From Paucibacter aquatile (GTDB lineage: Bacteria; Pseudomonadota; Gammaproteobacteria; Burkholderiales; Burkholderiaceae_C), in the NCBI RefSeq assembly GCF_002885975.1, contig NZ_POSP01000003.1:124001-188000 (forward strand): a DNA stretch of 64,000 nt, read 5' to 3'. The notes beneath the pieces were generated by a model. That model did not search any database, had not been told where the DNA came from, and worked only from the letters and a program-made list of their open reading frames with translations. This document shows, piece after piece, positions 51,261 to 61,981 of the stretch (position 1 is the first letter of the stretch; every line of letters starts with the position of its first letter). Both the position numbers and the translations under genes were made by a program.

Positions 51261-52523
51261 TCAGGCCTTGGCGGCCGGCGTGACTGGCTTCAGGGCTTCG
51301 GCAGCCTTGCCGGCCACCTTGCTGCCGAGGTTGGCCTTGATGATGCGGGCCACCTCGGCTTCGGCCGCCTGGTCCTGACGCTCGAACACCGAAGTCTGGG
51401 CCAGCGGCGTCTGGCGGGTTTGCGCTTCGGCCAGGCTCTTGCCGCTCTGGTCTTGCACGTCGACACTGACATTCATGGACAAGCCCACACGCAGGGGATG
51501 CTCGGCCATCTGCTTGGCATCGAGCGCGATGCGCACCGGCACGCGCTGCACCACCTTGATCCAGTTGCCGGTGGCGTTTTGCGCCGGCAGCAGCGCAAAC
51601 GCTGCACCGGTGCCCGCGCCGAGGCCGGCGATCTGCCCCTTGAACTCGACCTTCTTGCCGTAGACATCGGCCACCAGGGTGGCGGGCTGGCCAATGTGCA
51701 GGCGGGCCAGCTGGCCTTCCTTGAAATTGGCATCGACCCAGACCTGCTGCAGGCCCACCACCGACATCAGCGGCGCACCGGCGGCCACACGTTGGCCTAA
51801 CTGCACGCTGCGGCGGGCGATCCATCCGTCCACCGGCGCCGGCACTTCCACGCGCTGCAAGGCCAGGAAGGCCTCACGCACGCGGGCGGCGGCGCGCTGG
51901 ACATTGGGATGCTGCTCGACGCTGACGCCTTCGGTCAGCACCTGGTTGGCGTTCAGCTGCTCCTGGGCGGTCAACAAGGCCGACTGCGCGGTCTGCAGCG
52001 CGCTCTTGGCGCTGGCGACCTGGGCGGTGGCGTGCTCGTACTCTTCGCGGCCGATGGCGCCGGTGGCCAGCAGCGGCGCGCGGCGCGCCACATCGGCTTG
52101 CAGCGTGGCCAGTTGCACCTCGGCGCGGCGCACCTCGCTGTCGCGGGCGCGGATCTGCGCTTGCAGGGTGCTGTTGTTGGCATACAGGCCGCGCACCTCG
52201 CGCACGGTCTGCGCCAGCTGGCTTTGCGCCTGCTCCAGGGCCACGCGGGCGTCGGCAGCGTCCAGGCTGACCAGGGGCTGGCCGGCGCGCACGAAATCGG
52301 TGTCGTCGGCGTGGATGGCGCGCACAGTGCCGGCCACCAGCGGGGTGATCTGCACCACATTGGCGTTGACGTAGGCGTTGTCGGTTTGCTCGTAGCGGCG
52401 GCCGACCATGGTCTCAAAAACGCTGTAACCGATGCCGCCGGCCAGCACGGCCAGGGTCAGTACGGTCAGCGCCTTCTTGCGCTTGGGGTTGGATTCGGGC
52501 TTGGAGGCTTGGATGTCGGACAT
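51261..52523 (-). CDS. EmrA-type membrane fusion protein (HlyD family)
   Basis: 420 residues. One N-terminal membrane helix (ALTVLTLAVLAGGIGYSVF), a lipoyl-type domain (YEQTDNAYVNANVVQITPLVAGTV), a long alpha-hairpin (about 100-210), then VPAPVDGWIARRSVQLGQRV and the beta-barrel. It bridges the MFS pump with the outer-membrane channel. The ATG at 52523 is used because the further upstream frame reads low-complexity sequence. Confidence 0.9.
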   Translation of the reverse strand: MSDIQASKPESNPKRKKALTVLTLAVLAGGIGYSVFETMVGRRYEQTDNAYVNANVVQITPLVAGTVRAIHADDTDFVRAGQPLVSLDAADARVALEQAQSQLAQTVREVRGLYANNSTLQAQIRARDSEVRRAEVQLATLQADVARRAPLLATGAIGREEYEHATAQVASAKSALQTAQSALLTAQEQLNANQVLTEGVSVEQHPNVQRAAARVREAFLALQRVEVPAPVDGWIARRSVQLGQRVAAGAPLMSVVGLQQVWVDANFKEGQLARLHIGQPATLVADVYGKKVEFKGQIAGLGAGTGAAFALLPAQNATGNWIKVVQRVPVRIALDAKQMAEHPLRVGLSMNVSVDVQDQSGKSLAEAQTRQTPLAQTSVFERQDQAAEAEVARIIKANLGSKVAGKAAEALKPVTPAAKA

Positions 52524-52594
52524 GATCTTGGGTCTCTTCGGTGTGCGTGGTGGCGGGCGCCGGGCCGCTCGGGCGGCGCCGCGTGAATTGGGTA

Positions 52595-54022
52595 TTAGGG
52601 CTTGGCCTCGGTCCAACCGCCACCCAGGCTGCGCAGCAGTTGGAGCTGGGCATCGAGGGTCTGGGCTTGCAGGTCCAGGGCCTGGCGCTGCTGTTGCAGC
52701 AGGGATTGGCTGGCGTTCAGGACGGCCAAGCGGTTGCCCAGGCCGGCGCTGTGGCGCTGGCGGGCCAGCTCCAGGGCGGCCTGCACATGGGCTTGCGCAG
52801 CGGCCTGCTCGGTTTTCTGCTCCTGCAAGGAACGCAGGCTGCGCAGCTGGTCGCTGGCATCACGCACAGCCTCCAGCAGCGCGCCGTTGTAGGCCGCGAC
52901 CGCCGCGTCGGCCTCGGCCGCCGAACCACGCAGCTGGGCGCGCAGGCGGCCGCTGTCGAACAGGGGCAGGCGCAAGGAAGGTGCCACACCGTACTGCAGG
53001 CTGCCGGACTTGAGTAGGTTGTTAAAGCCGATGGCGTTGAAGCCGACAAAGGCACCCAGCGAGATATTGGGATAGAACTGCGCGCGGGCGCTGCTGACCT
53101 GGGCCGTGGCCGCGTCCACACGCCAGCGCGCGGCCACCACATCGGGGCGGCGGCCCAGCAGGTCCAGGCCCAAAGCGCCCTCGCCGGCCAGCGGCAGCGC
53201 GGCCGGCAGCGCGGGCTTCAAATCCTTCAGCGCGGCCATGGGCTGGGCGCTCAGCGCGGCCAGCTGGTGGCGCAGCAAATCGGCCTGCTCCTCGAGCTGC
53301 AAGGCCTGGCGGCGCAGCTCAGGCAGGGGCAGCTCGGCGGCGCGCAGATCCTGGGCTGTGTCCAAGCCGGCCTGGCTGCGCTGGCGCACCAGGGCCAGGG
53401 CTTGCTCGCGCTCGGCGCTCTGGCGCGCCAGCAGCTCGCGCTGGGCCAGCACGCGGGCCAGTTGCACATAGCTGCGCGCCAGCTGGCTGCTCAGCATCAG
53501 CTGGGCGGCGGCCGCATCGGCGCGGGCGGCCTGGGCGCTGCCCAGGGCGGCGTTCAGCTCGGCCTGGTGGCGGCCAAAGAAATCCCACTCATAGCTGGCC
53601 GAGGCCTGCAGGGTGGCGGTGTTGCGCAGGGTGCCGGCCAGCGGCGGCGGGTAGATGCTGTGCTCGGGGAAGCGCTGGCGGGCGGCGTCCAGGCTCAGGC
53701 CGACGGCGGCGCGTTCGCTGCTCTCGGCGTTCTCGATGCTGGCCTGGGCGCGTTGGATTCGGGCACGCGCCTGGGCCAGGCTGGGCGCTTCGCTCAGGGC
53801 ACGCTGCATGAGGGCATTGAGCTCGGGCGCGTTCAGCTCGGTCCACCAGTTACTCGGCGCCATATGGGCGGGGGCGTCCGCGTTGACCTGGAGACCGATT
53901 TGTGAGCCATTGAGGCGCTGGGCAGTTGGAGGCAGCGTGGGCTGCAAGGCGCAGGCCGCCAAAAGGGTCGGCAAGCTCAGCGCCACGGTCAAGCGTTTGA
54001 GGGGGTGTGCAAGCATGGTCAT
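52595..54022 (-). CDS. NodT-type outer-membrane efflux lipoprotein
   Basis: 475 residues. Signal with lipobox LPTLLAAC, then the duplicated TolC-type domain: NWWTELNAPELNALMQRAL, ASYEWDFFGRHQAELNAAL, GRRPDVVAARWRVDAATAQ, PSLRLPLFDSGRLRAQL. It forms the outer channel for EmrAB. Another ATG (54016) would work equally well. Confidence 0.9.
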   Translation of the reverse strand: MTMLAHPLKRLTVALSLPTLLAACALQPTLPPTAQRLNGSQIGLQVNADAPAHMAPSNWWTELNAPELNALMQRALSEAPSLAQARARIQRAQASIENAESSERAAVGLSLDAARQRFPEHSIYPPPLAGTLRNTATLQASASYEWDFFGRHQAELNAALGSAQAARADAAAAQLMLSSQLARSYVQLARVLAQRELLARQSAEREQALALVRQRSQAGLDTAQDLRAAELPLPELRRQALQLEEQADLLRHQLAALSAQPMAALKDLKPALPAALPLAGEGALGLDLLGRRPDVVAARWRVDAATAQVSSARAQFYPNISLGAFVGFNAIGFNNLLKSGSLQYGVAPSLRLPLFDSGRLRAQLRGSAAEADAAVAAYNGALLEAVRDASDQLRSLRSLQEQKTEQAAAQAHVQAALELARQRHSAGLGNRLAVLNASQSLLQQQRQALDLQAQTLDAQLQLLRSLGGGWTEAKP

Positions 54023-54103
54023 GAGTTCGAGAGAAAGGGGATGCCGCGTACCCGGCAAGGTGGCCCTTCAACGGCGCGGCCGCTGCAGCCTGGGCGGCGG
54101 CGA

Positions 54104-54697
54104 TCAGTCGATGTCCGGGGTGCTTTGCGCCCGGCGCAGCGCTTCGCCGTTGTCAATCATTCGGCGCAACATGCTGAGCAGCAGCTGCCATTCGGCGTGG
54201 CTGAAGCCCTTGAGGTGGGCATTGAAGACATCGGACAGCAAGGCCGGAAGCTGGTCGGAGGCTGAAAAGCCGGCGTCGGTCAAGGAGACCTGGACCACGC
54301 GGCGGTCTTCGGCCAAGCGTTCTCGCAGCACCAGGCCTTTGGCTTCCAGGCGGTCCAGCAAGCGCGAAAGCGCACCCGCGTCGGCATCGAGTTCGCGGCA
54401 CAGGGCCGTGGTCGTGCAGTGGTTGCTGCCAAAGCGCAGCACCATCAATACGCCCCACTGCGCATGGGTCAGGCCATGATCGCCGAGCTGGCGGCCTGCC
54501 TGATGGACGATGGACTGCTTGAGCTTGCGCAAGAGCCAGCCCAAGCTATCTTCGCGGCGGTAGCTGGCCGACTGATAAAAGCGCGGATGACCAGCGGGGT
54601 CGAGACCCGCTTCCGCGCTGGCACCCACATCTGGGCCCGGGTGCTGGCCGGGCTCAGGGGCGGCCGAAGGAGTTTTACTTTTGGGCATGGTTGGCAA
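54104..54697 (-). CDS. MarR family transcriptional regulator
   Basis: 197 residues with a 40-residue N-terminal extension and a winged helix (HGLTHAQWGVLMVLRF...TTTALCRELDADAGALSRLLDRLEAKGLVLRERLAEDRRVVQVSLTDAG). It lies first in the efflux unit, 81 bp before the NodT gene, so it probably represses the operon until a ligand binds. A palindrome lies directly upstream. Confidence 0.9.
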   Translation of the reverse strand: MPTMPKSKTPSAAPEPGQHPGPDVGASAEAGLDPAGHPRFYQSASYRREDSLGWLLRKLKQSIVHQAGRQLGDHGLTHAQWGVLMVLRFGSNHCTTTALCRELDADAGALSRLLDRLEAKGLVLRERLAEDRRVVQVSLTDAGFSASDQLPALLSDVFNAHLKGFSHAEWQLLLSMLRRMIDNGEALRRAQSTPDID

Positions 54698-54714
54698 TTT
54701 ATTTGCCTAGGCAA
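54692..54714. promoter_or_regulatory. Candidate MarR operator
   Basis: Perfect palindrome TTGCCTAGGCAA at 54,703-54,714, overlapped by GGCAA...TTGCC (54,693-54,707), just upstream of marR. MarR proteins bind such 12-20 bp palindromes. Confidence 0.6.
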
Positions 54715-54911
54715 TCATTGTCAAGTCAAATAAAGGAAAAGCTCACCGAAGGCAGGGCTTGTGGATGGGGCAGGCCACCCCATCTCAACTGCTGCGATCC
54801 CCACCCCCAGGCCCCTCGCTCGGAGCCCGAAGCGCCGGCGTGCTCAGCACGCATCCTCTTGCGTTTCGTGCACCTCGCGCCCCCTCCTCTGTCCTGTCTA
54901 CACTGCGCTGC

Positions 54912-56774
<1,863 letters not shown>

Positions 56775-56811
56775 CAGGGCTTCAGCGGACCCCAATCCTC
56801 GCCTCATCGAC

Positions 56812-57723
56812 ATGGCCACACATCCTGAGCTTGAGACCTTTGACTGGGCGCTGATCAAGAGCTTTCTGGCGGTGCTGGATGCCGGCAGCCTGCTGGGCGC
56901 CGCTCGCCGCACCGGCGTCTTGCAGCCCACGCTCAGCCGACATATCGCCGAGTTGGAAACGCAGCTGAACGAACCGCTGTTCGAGCGCACCGGCCGCGGT
57001 GTCACCCCCACCCGCAGTGCTTTGGCCATCGCGGCCGCCGCGCGGCAGATGCAACAGGGCGCTGAAGCCCTGGCTCGCTCGCTGGCCGGGCAACGCAATC
57101 AGACGGCGGGGACGGTGCGCATCAGCTGCAGCGTGACGGCGGCCAGCTACCTGCTGCCCTCGGTCTTGACCGAGTTGCGAGCCCAGGAGCCCGACATCCA
57201 GATCGAGCTAATTGCCAGCAACGAGCTCAGCAATTTGCTGCGCCGTGAGGCCGACATTGCCGTTCGCATGGTGCGGCCCGAACAAACCGCCCTGATCGCG
57301 CGCAAGCTGGGCGTGATCGAGATCGGCGCCTTCGCCCACGAGCGGTATTTGCAGCGCGCGGGCACCCCACGCGAGCCCGCCGATTTGCTGCAACACAACC
57401 TGATCGGCTATGCCAGCGACCCGCAGATCGAGCGCGGCCTGGCCGCTCTGGGCCTGCCACTGAGCCGCGAGGACTTCGCCATCCGAACCGATGACCAGGT
57501 GGCCTATCGCATGTTGCTGGAGGCCGGCGCCGGCATCGGCTTTGTGGCCAGCTACACCACGCGCCAGAGACCCGAGATCCGGCGAGTGCTGCCGCAGGTG
57601 AGCGTGCCCACCCTGCCCTGCTGGCTGGCGGTGCATCGCGAGATCCGCTCGAACAAGCTGGTGCGGCGGGTCTACGACTTTCTGGCCGAAGCCTTGCCGC
57701 CGGCCTTTGGCGAGACCGCTTGA
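56812..57723 (+). CDS. LysR family transcriptional regulator
   Basis: 303 residues. N-terminal HTH (FDWALIKSFLAVLDAGSLLGAARRTGVLQPTLSRHIAELETQL) and a LysR substrate-binding domain (GTVRISCSVTAASYLLPSVLTEL...LEAGAGIGFVASY). It is 37 bp after the ABC exporter. Target and ligand are unknown. ATG 56812 is used; an upstream in-frame ATG lies inside the exporter gene. Confidence 0.92.
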   Translation: MATHPELETFDWALIKSFLAVLDAGSLLGAARRTGVLQPTLSRHIAELETQLNEPLFERTGRGVTPTRSALAIAAAARQMQQGAEALARSLAGQRNQTAGTVRISCSVTAASYLLPSVLTELRAQEPDIQIELIASNELSNLLRREADIAVRMVRPEQTALIARKLGVIEIGAFAHERYLQRAGTPREPADLLQHNLIGYASDPQIERGLAALGLPLSREDFAIRTDDQVAYRMLLEAGAGIGFVASYTTRQRPEIRRVLPQVSVPTLPCWLAVHREIRSNKLVRRVYDFLAEALPPAFGETA

Positions 57724-57868
57724 TTTCCCATCGCGAACGCGTCAGGCGGGCCATGCAGATTGGCATAGCTGGCTTGCGCGCGCCGATCTAGGCAGGCCGC
57801 AGAGGGCTTGCGACAGTGCCCCCAGCCGCTTCAGTCCGAAGCGGCATGGACACTGGAGATCCAACACG

Positions 57869-58531
57869 ATGGTGAAGTACATCAAGACGCGCACAGCCCT
57901 GCGGCACGGCGCCCTGGCATGGGGCATGACACTGAGCCTGGGCCTGGTCCTATCGGGCTGCGCCAGCATCGGCGCGCCGGAACAAACGCAAAGCCTGAGC
58001 CCGCGGATTGAGCTGCAAACACAGGCCGATGGCACCAAGTCTTGGCGCAGTGCCCAACCTCAACGCTATCGCGCGGTGCGCATCGACCCGGCGACGATCG
58101 CATTCGGCGACAGCGTGGACTTGAGTGAGGAGCAACGAGGCGAGTTGCGCGAGGCCTTGATGGCGGCACTCAGCCAACGATTCACTGCGGCCGGCTGGCA
58201 GCTGCACAGCATGGGCGAAGCGCGCGAGACCTTGTCGATCAAGGCATCCATCACCGAGGTGCAGCTGGCCAATACCGCCGCAAATTTCCTGACCACCTTG
58301 CTCTTGATCGGCCCGCTCTCGCATGGTGGCGTGACCGTGGAACTGCAGGCCCTGGACAGCGTCAGCCAGGAACCTGTGGCGGCGTTGGCCATCACGGGAC
58401 GGGCAGGCATGGAGGACATCGGCTCGGCCTACACGGCCACCGGCCATGCCAGGCTGCAAGCCGATGGCGTGGCCCAGCGCTTTGTTCAACTCCTGGCCCA
58501 GGCGGTGCCACCCCATGTCGCCGCGCGCTGA
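57869..58531 (+). CDS. DUF3313-like outer-membrane lipoprotein
   Basis: 220 residues. Signal peptide with lipobox LVLSGC. The body (RYRAVRIDPATIAFGD...LREALMAALSQRFTAAGWQL...LSIKASITEVQLAN...GGVTVELQALDSVSQEPVAAL) matches the DUF3313 pattern. Function unknown. The next gene starts inside its 3' end. Confidence 0.75.
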   Translation: MVKYIKTRTALRHGALAWGMTLSLGLVLSGCASIGAPEQTQSLSPRIELQTQADGTKSWRSAQPQRYRAVRIDPATIAFGDSVDLSEEQRGELREALMAALSQRFTAAGWQLHSMGEARETLSIKASITEVQLANTAANFLTTLLLIGPLSHGGVTVELQALDSVSQEPVAALAITGRAGMEDIGSAYTATGHARLQADGVAQRFVQLLAQAVPPHVAAR

Positions 58532-59708
58532 CGGCCGGCAGCCCGCGCGGCGGGCTTTCATCCGCCTGCTGGGCGGAGGCGTGGTGGGGGCAGCCTTGCC
58601 CCTGAGCGGCTGCACGCAGGAGGTTCCGCCGCCTGCGCTCAGCGCATGGCAAGAACCTGTCCAAAACATCGCTGGGGATGTGAGGCACTGGCTGCTGGCG
58701 CATGCGCTGCTGGCACCGAACCCGCACAACCGCCAGCCCTGGCTGGCCGATCTGCGTGAATCCGGGCAGATCCTGCTGATCTGTGATGGTGAGCGCCTGC
58801 TGCCCGAGACGGACCCCTGGGGCCGGCAGATTCTGATCGGTTGTGGCGCCTTCATTGAACTGGCCGTGATCGCCGCGGCCGAGCGAGGTATTCGGCTGCA
58901 GGTGGAGGCCTTCCCAAACGGTGAGCCCACACCCTTTACCTTGCCGGGTGGCCAGGTCATTGCGCGCCTGCGCCTGAGGACAGAACCCGGGCTTGCGCGC
59001 GACCCCTTGTTCGCACAGATTCGGCGCCGCCACACCCACAAAGGCTTGTACGACAGCAGCCGCAGCGTCAGCGCCGAGCAATGGCAAACCTTGCGCGATG
59101 CAGCGGTGGAGGCTGGGGCGGGCCTGAGGGTGGGCGCCGTGACGGACGGCAAGACCATGGATGCCTTGCGACGCATCACGCGTGAGGCCTTCGAGACCGA
59201 GATGTTGACCCCGCGCACCTATCTGGAATCCGCCCGCTTGATGCGCATCGGCCCGGCCGAAGTGGAGCAGCACCGGGACGGCATCGCCTTGATGGGCGGC
59301 ATGGTGCGGCTCAGCGCCGCGCTGGGCCTGTTCAATCGCTTCGAAGTGCCCCGGGCTGACAGCAGCAGCATGGCGCAGATCCGCAAGCGCTGGGCCGCTT
59401 TTGAGACCGCCAGCGGCTATCTCTGGATCGTCAGCGAAGACAACTCACGCGCAGCCCAGCTGCGCTGCGGTCGAGCCTATGTACGCAGCCATCTGCGCGC
59501 CTGCGCGGCCGGCCTGGACATGCATCCGCTGTCTCAGGCCTTGCAGGAGTACGCCGAAGTCCGCCCGCACTTGCGCGCCCTGCGCCAGCTTCTGGCCTGC
59601 AGCGAAGACAGCCCCGAGACCGTGCAAATGCTGGCCCGCGTGGGCTACGGGCTGGAGGCCGCCTCACCGGCGCCGCGGCGCGAGCTGAGGGAGATGTTTC
59701 TGACCTGA
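58515..59708 (+). CDS. Tat-exported Acg-like nitroreductase-fold protein
   Basis: 397 residues. A twin-arginine signal (ARRAFIRLLGGGVVGAALPLSGC, with a lipobox-like LSGC) is followed by a nitroreductase-fold domain: LLAPNPHNRQPWLADL near the start (FMN-binding N-P-H-N-x-Q-P-W), RRRHTHKGLYD and YLWIVSEDNSRAAQLRCGRAY. Family members bind FMN but often lack classic reductase activity. It overlaps the lipoprotein gene by 17 bp. Confidence 0.82.
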   Translation: MSPRADGRQPARRAFIRLLGGGVVGAALPLSGCTQEVPPPALSAWQEPVQNIAGDVRHWLLAHALLAPNPHNRQPWLADLRESGQILLICDGERLLPETDPWGRQILIGCGAFIELAVIAAAERGIRLQVEAFPNGEPTPFTLPGGQVIARLRLRTEPGLARDPLFAQIRRRHTHKGLYDSSRSVSAEQWQTLRDAAVEAGAGLRVGAVTDGKTMDALRRITREAFETEMLTPRTYLESARLMRIGPAEVEQHRDGIALMGGMVRLSAALGLFNRFEVPRADSSSMAQIRKRWAAFETASGYLWIVSEDNSRAAQLRCGRAYVRSHLRACAAGLDMHPLSQALQEYAEVRPHLRALRQLLACSEDSPETVQMLARVGYGLEAASPAPRRELREMFLT

Positions 59709-59728
59709 GCTTCGCCGCCGTCCGGCAC

Positions 59729-60178
59729 TCAAGGCTGGGCACTGGCGCCCGAGGCTGCGGGTGCGGGCGATGCAGCAGCGGGGCTGGTGTGCACCACCAC
59801 GCCCGGCGAGAGCGAAATGTCCGAAGCCACCGTCACCTTGGTCACGTAGTGGCGGGTTTCGCCAAAGCAGCTGGTGGGCAGGCCGACCTTCTCCTCGTAG
59901 TGGAGACTCACGCGCTTGCCCATCACCTCGGTCAGGGCGGCGGCGGTCTCGTCATTGGCGACCGTGAACTGGAACTTTTCGACGGTGGAACTGCCCGGGA
60001 TGGACACCAAAGCCAGCTCGCCCTCCCAGGTCTTGCAGATCCAGCCCTTCTTGGACAGCTTCTGAATCCAACCCGCCCGCTCGCCGCTGGAGTAGCTCCA
60101 ATTCAAGGCAGCGTAAAAATAGGCCAGAGCCAGAAGCACCAGAACCAGCAAAGCGATGAGCAGACGTTTGATCAACAT
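59729..60178 (-). CDS. Membrane-anchored protein, unknown function
   Basis: 149 residues. One N-terminal membrane helix (LLIALLVLVLLALAYFYAAL), then a periplasmic part GWIQKLSKKGWICKTWEGEL...FTVANDETAAALTEVMGKRVSLHYEEKVGLPTSCFGETRHYVTKV with two Cys that may pair, and an Ala/Pro tail. It is a common uncharacterised type in this order. Convergent with the Acg-like gene. Confidence 0.75.
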   Translation of the reverse strand: MLIKRLLIALLVLVLLALAYFYAALNWSYSSGERAGWIQKLSKKGWICKTWEGELALVSIPGSSTVEKFQFTVANDETAAALTEVMGKRVSLHYEEKVGLPTSCFGETRHYVTKVTVASDISLSPGVVVHTSPAAASPAPAASGASAQP

Positions 60179-60336
60179 AGGACCGTAAATTTCAATGGGA
60201 GGGGATGAGATGGGATGAAATTGGGCGGAAGCGCATGCCTTCGTGGCAAACCAGACGCGCCATCATCGCAGCTTGAACGGCGCTTGCCTGTGACAGACCC
60301 CGCTGGATGCAGCCCGCAGCTCTAGAATCCCGCCCC

Positions 60337-60696
60337 ATGTACATCTGCAGCAGCGTCGCACCTCGCGAGTTTGAGGATTTCATGCACCATGTCTTGGAGT
60401 ATGGCGCGCACAAGGGCGACCGCACCGGCACCAGCAAGCGCACGCGCTCGTGGCGCGGTCCCCAGATGCGCGTCGATCCGAGCCCGGGCTTTACACGGGC
60501 CACGACCACGGCGGTGCAGCTGAAATCGATCAACCAGGAACTCCCCCGGCTCCTGAGCGGTGCCTCGAAGGTGAAATCGCTGCAGGAACGCGGCGACACC
60601 GTCTGGGACGAATGGCCGCGCGAGAACAGCCGCCGGGGCGCGGTCTACAGCGTGCAAGTTTCGATGGGTACCGGTACACATCCGACCCTCCACTGA
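60337..60696 (+). pseudogene. Decayed 5' part of a thymidylate synthase gene
   Basis: About 119 codons still open. FEDFMHHVLEYGAHKGDRTGT, QMRVD, LKSINQEL, LLSG, KSLQERGDTVWDEWPREN and AVYSVQ line up with the first third of ThyA (MRHVLEYG-KGDRTGTGTRSVFG-QMRFD ... LKERGVTIWDEW-REN-GDLGPVYG). Many conserved residues (GTRSVFG, TTKK, LLWFL, GDLGP) are lost and the rest of the gene is missing. GC matches the host, so this is probably the native copy. Confidence 0.8.
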
Positions 60697-60800
60697 CCAG
60701 CCATAGAAGCCGCCTGCGGATAGCTTTCTGTCCGGCGGGCAATGAACGTATACAAGTCAAGGTGACCGCAGTCACCGGCCTAACGTGGACGCGACATCCC

Positions 60801-61595
60801 ATGCAGCAATATCTTGAGCTACTCCAACGCGTAATGGATGAGGGAACCGACCGGCCAGACCGGACCGGGACCGGCACGCGCGCTGTCTTCGGACATCAGA
60901 TGCGGTTCAACCTGGCGAAGGGATTTCCAGTCCTGACGACCAAGAAGCTGCATCTGCGATCCATCATCGTTGAGCTCCTGTGGTTCCTCCGCGGAGACAC
61001 AAACATCAAATGGCTCAAGGAGCACAAGGTCTCCATTTGGGATGAATGGGCCGACGAGAATGGCGACCTTGGGCCGGTCTATGGAAAACAGTGGCGCCAC
61101 TGGACGACTTCGGACGGGCGCACTATTGACCAAATTGCTGAGCTAGTTCAGCAAATCAAGCGCGACCCAAACTCACGCCGTCAGCTCGTTACTGCCTGGA
61201 ACCCGGGCGAGCTCCAACAGATGAAACTCGCTCCCTGCCATTGTCTTTTCCAGACGGCTGTGATCGGAAACAAGCTTCACCTCCAGCTCTATCAGCGCTC
61301 TTGTGATGTGTTTCTGGGCGTGCCCTTCAATATCGCAAGCTATGCGCTGCTGCAGTTGATGCTTGCGCAGCAATGCGATTTGGAACCCGGCGACTTCGTT
61401 TGGACGGGGGGGGATGTTCACATTTACAGCAATCACTTCGAGCAAGTGAAGCTGCAATTGACGCGCGATCCGCGCCCGCTTCCCAAAATGAACCTTGTTC
61501 GGAAGCCGGACTCGATAGACGGTTATGTCCTCGAGGATTTCCAGCTCACCGACTACGAACCGCACCCCCACATCAAGGGCGCAGTCGCGGTTTAG
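60801..61595 (+). CDS. thyA: Thymidylate synthase ThyA
   Basis: 264 residues, complete. RPDRTGTGTRAVFGHQMRFN, VLTTKKLHLRSIIVELLWFLRGDTN, IWDEWADENGDLGPVYGKQW, the nucleophile Cys in LAPCHCLFQ, QRSCDVFLGVPFNIASYALL and GGDVHIYSNHFEQ. It methylates dUMP with methylene-tetrahydrofolate. Lower GC and more A/T-ending codons than neighbours suggest it was acquired. It follows the decayed thyA part by 104 bp; no folA is seen next to it. Confidence 0.95.
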   Translation: MQQYLELLQRVMDEGTDRPDRTGTGTRAVFGHQMRFNLAKGFPVLTTKKLHLRSIIVELLWFLRGDTNIKWLKEHKVSIWDEWADENGDLGPVYGKQWRHWTTSDGRTIDQIAELVQQIKRDPNSRRQLVTAWNPGELQQMKLAPCHCLFQTAVIGNKLHLQLYQRSCDVFLGVPFNIASYALLQLMLAQQCDLEPGDFVWTGGDVHIYSNHFEQVKLQLTRDPRPLPKMNLVRKPDSIDGYVLEDFQLTDYEPHPHIKGAVAV

Positions 61596-61981
61596 TCCTT
61601 GCAGGGCAATGCCGCCTTCATTCCTTCGAACAGCGTGCTTCGAAGGAGTATGAACCGCATCGCTTCTGGACGCGCCCCATCGCCAGCACGCCTCAGCATC
61701 GCTGGGCGCAGCGGACATTGCTTCAAGCTGGATCAGCCAGTCAAGATAGCTTGGCTGGAGGCATGCGCACGCCCCTCCAAAGACCTGGTGTGAGCCCGAG
61801 TCAGATGGCTTGAAAAATGCGTTTTTGGGCACGCTAACTGAGCGATGCCCACTCAAGAAGCATTCTTAAGATGGTTGGCGAATCCGCCTCCTGCACCGTG
61901 CAGCCCCGCGCGCCCCACAACTGTGCAGGCATCAGGGCAGACCCGGTGCCAGGCAACCGCCCTCACCTGCCGTCTTCTGCC
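61596..61981. other. Intergenic region after thyA
   Basis: 386 bp with no gene I can support. A perfect hairpin TCCTTCGAA (61,622-61,630) / TTCGAAGGA (61,639-61,647) lies 27 bp past the thyA stop but has no T run. The part before the adhesin must hold its promoter; I see no clear boxes. Confidence 0.5.

Noticed and set aside
49805..51283. A long plus-strand frame over emrB
   Set aside because: It is the antisense shadow of the emrB gene, rich in Gln/His/Arg/Gly.
60778..60790. A cassette core (GCCTAAC) before thyA
   Set aside because: There is no matching right core or hairpin arms nearby, so this is a chance heptamer.
61599..61793. A 64-codon open frame after thyA
   Set aside because: No ribosome site, no recognisable domain, and it overlaps other open frames of equal quality.
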